Assembly (NCBI GenBank): GCA_015501075.1
Contig: JADNYJ010000653.1
Location: forward strand, 1-16,931
DNA from: Gymnopilus junonius
Lineage: Eukaryota > Basidiomycota > Agaricomycetes > Agaricales > Galerinaceae
Direction of reading: 5' to 3'
DNA: 16,931 nt
Both the position numbers and the translations under genes were made by a program. The first letter of the stretch is position 1. Every line of letters begins with the position of its first letter. The notes under the pieces were generated by a model. It did not search any database. It was not told the DNA's origin and saw nothing but the letters and a program-made list of their open reading frames with translations. Positions 15,720 to 16,931 of this stretch are shown in pieces.

Positions 15720-16931
15720 CTAAGACAAGACCTCCACCACATCAGACTTATCCTCAGGACCAGCTTCATCATCAACCTTTGCCTTCTTCTTAGATCAATG
15801 CTTCTTACCCTTGAAGACCTCAATAATATCTTGATGAGGTACAATACCTTCAATGTCAACCCATGAACCAACAAGCATGCTTGACTGAGTTGATTTGTCA
15901 GAGAGTGAATGGCAAAACCTCGAAACAGTCAAACCACCTTGTGAAAAAGCACATTCAACATCTATAGATGTCACTGAAGTAGTACAAGGATTAGTTCACT
16001 CTTGTTTTATGGTATGCAATGATCAACGTACCCAGAATTGACAAGAAGTCAAGTGCCATCCATGCAAGTGGATTCCCAGCCTTCTGCATTACTGTCCAAT
16101 AAACAATCAGATCTTGCTCTGTATTGACAATTGGGGTGCTGAGCCAGTCTTTGAGGGATTGACAGGGGCAGATTTGTCATTGAGAACATCAAAACATTTA
16201 CTTGTGGCAGCAAAATGCTGTGATGAGAAATTTTAAGTAATAGATAACACATGAATACAAGAGCTAACACTCACAGTTGTCGTCAAGCTCTCTGAGGTGG
16301 AAGCAACAGTGGTGGCAGGTTCAGAAGGCTTGTATTTGAAATCCAAGCAGTGCATGCCAAGGCCTCAGCAGTAGTGATCCAGTCTGCTTCCCAGTGTGCT
16401 CACGAAAAATAAGAAAGCTTGTAACAAGGATGGAGGACTGAGTAATAAACCATTAGTAACCTTATCCGATGTAACATACAATATAACAAACTTACTCATG
16501 GTGATTCTGTAGACAATGGACTCGTCGGTATGAGAATAATACTTATTTAGCATATGGAACCCCCCAGAGTGCAGCATGGCATATGATGGCAGGTAGGGTT
16601 GTATTGGAAATGTTGTCCTCCAGTGCAGTCATGATTGTGTCAAAGATAGGAATGACTTGGTGGATGAGGGGGATCTTGTTTGTTGAGATCTTCTTGGTGG
16701 CATACAGAAAAATCTGACAAGGAATGAGACTGGATATAATCACACTAAAGGAGGAACATATGTCTAGCAAAGGCCCAGGCCTCTTAAGTAAATCCCACTC
16801 CTCCAGTGCCAGCTTGAACCTTCCAAGGTGAACTCCACGTGGCTTGTTGTGTTCCACCATAAGAATGAGACTAGAGAGGGCAGGTGAAAGCTCAGTAGCC
16901 CACTGGATAAGCTCAGCTGTGCTGTTCCATT
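15720..16931 (-). pseudogene. hAT-family transposase pseudogene, C-terminal half (runs off right edge)
   Basis: The minus strand enters at 16931 with WNSTAELIQWATELSPALSS, the conserved RWNST region of the RNase H-like fold, and continues with LGRFKLALEEWDLL. After a +1 frameshift in a six-C run (16560-16565) it reads LNKYYSHTDESIVYRI, then an intron-like GTAAGT..CTCAG, then LHPCYKLSYF with a stop or shift, then HWEADWITTAEAL. Further on it has KDWLSTPIVNTEQ, LAWMALDFLSIL, an intron at 15974-16031, and the dimerisation motif SIDVECAFSQGGLTVSRFCH then SLSDKSTQSSMLVGSWVD. A TGA at 15795-15797 precedes a basic/acidic tail ending at TAG 15720-15722. Further frameshifts occur, one near 16170. This cut-and-paste transposase is inactive here; the N-terminal BED zinc finger would lie outside the window. 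Confidence 0.8.

Noticed and set aside
13400..16931. A CRISPR array or bacterial-type defence island
   Set aside because: The regular repeats are coding TPR units and transposon palindromes; the window is eukaryotic with spliceosomal introns.

Overview
The window looks like nuclear DNA of a mushroom-forming basidiomycete (Agaricomycetes). The evidence is the short GT-AG introns (47-103 nt), a tandem family of F-box-like/LRR genes of the kind expanded in these fungi, a TPR array of the type common in Agaricomycetes, a GH6 cellobiohydrolase with five introns, and a decayed fungal hAT transposase. No organism name can be given from sequence alone.

Layout. Positions 1-3839 (+): three F-box-like/LRR genes head to tail. 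The first is cut by the left edge and probably frameshifted near its 3' end; the second (767-2182) and third (2454-3839) are intact and intronless. Positions 4037-5230 (-): a fourth, dead copy in inverted orientation, split by a 532-bp non-autonomous element (4189-4720). That element has 24-bp terminal inverted repeats, a TA target duplication and an internal tRNA-like segment. Removing it on paper with one TA rejoins the reading frame. Positions 5291-5683 (-): an unrecognised broken coding relic. Positions 6670-7362 (+): a three-exon, severely truncated copy of the N-terminal part of Bud6/Aip3, the actin-nucleation cofactor. Positions 8745-10246 (+): a complete six-exon secreted GH6 cellobiohydrolase without a CBM1 module, preceded by a good TATA box. 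Positions 10802-13350 (+): one possible small spliced gene, then fragmentary coding-like stretches I cannot identify. Positions 13554-14768 (-): a TPR-array pseudogene. Positions 15450-15630: palindrome-rich DNA. Positions 15720-16931 (-): a hAT transposase pseudogene running off the right edge.

How it fits together. This is not an operon or a pathway cluster. It is a mosaic: a fast-evolving F-box family at the left, a CpG-rich core holding the GH6 gene, and a CpG-poor, transposon-laden right third. The CpG contrast is strong. I counted 13 CpG in 120 bp inside GH6, 4 in 720 bp of the TPR relic and 2 in 480 bp of the dead F-box copy. In the hAT relic most departures from the family consensus that I could spot are the ones expected from CpG to TpG change. 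This fits cytosine methylation and deamination of repeated DNA. I found no convincing new biological system. The best signals are the frame-restoring TA insertion with its tRNA-like core, the deamination signature, and a few unrecognised spliced reading frames.
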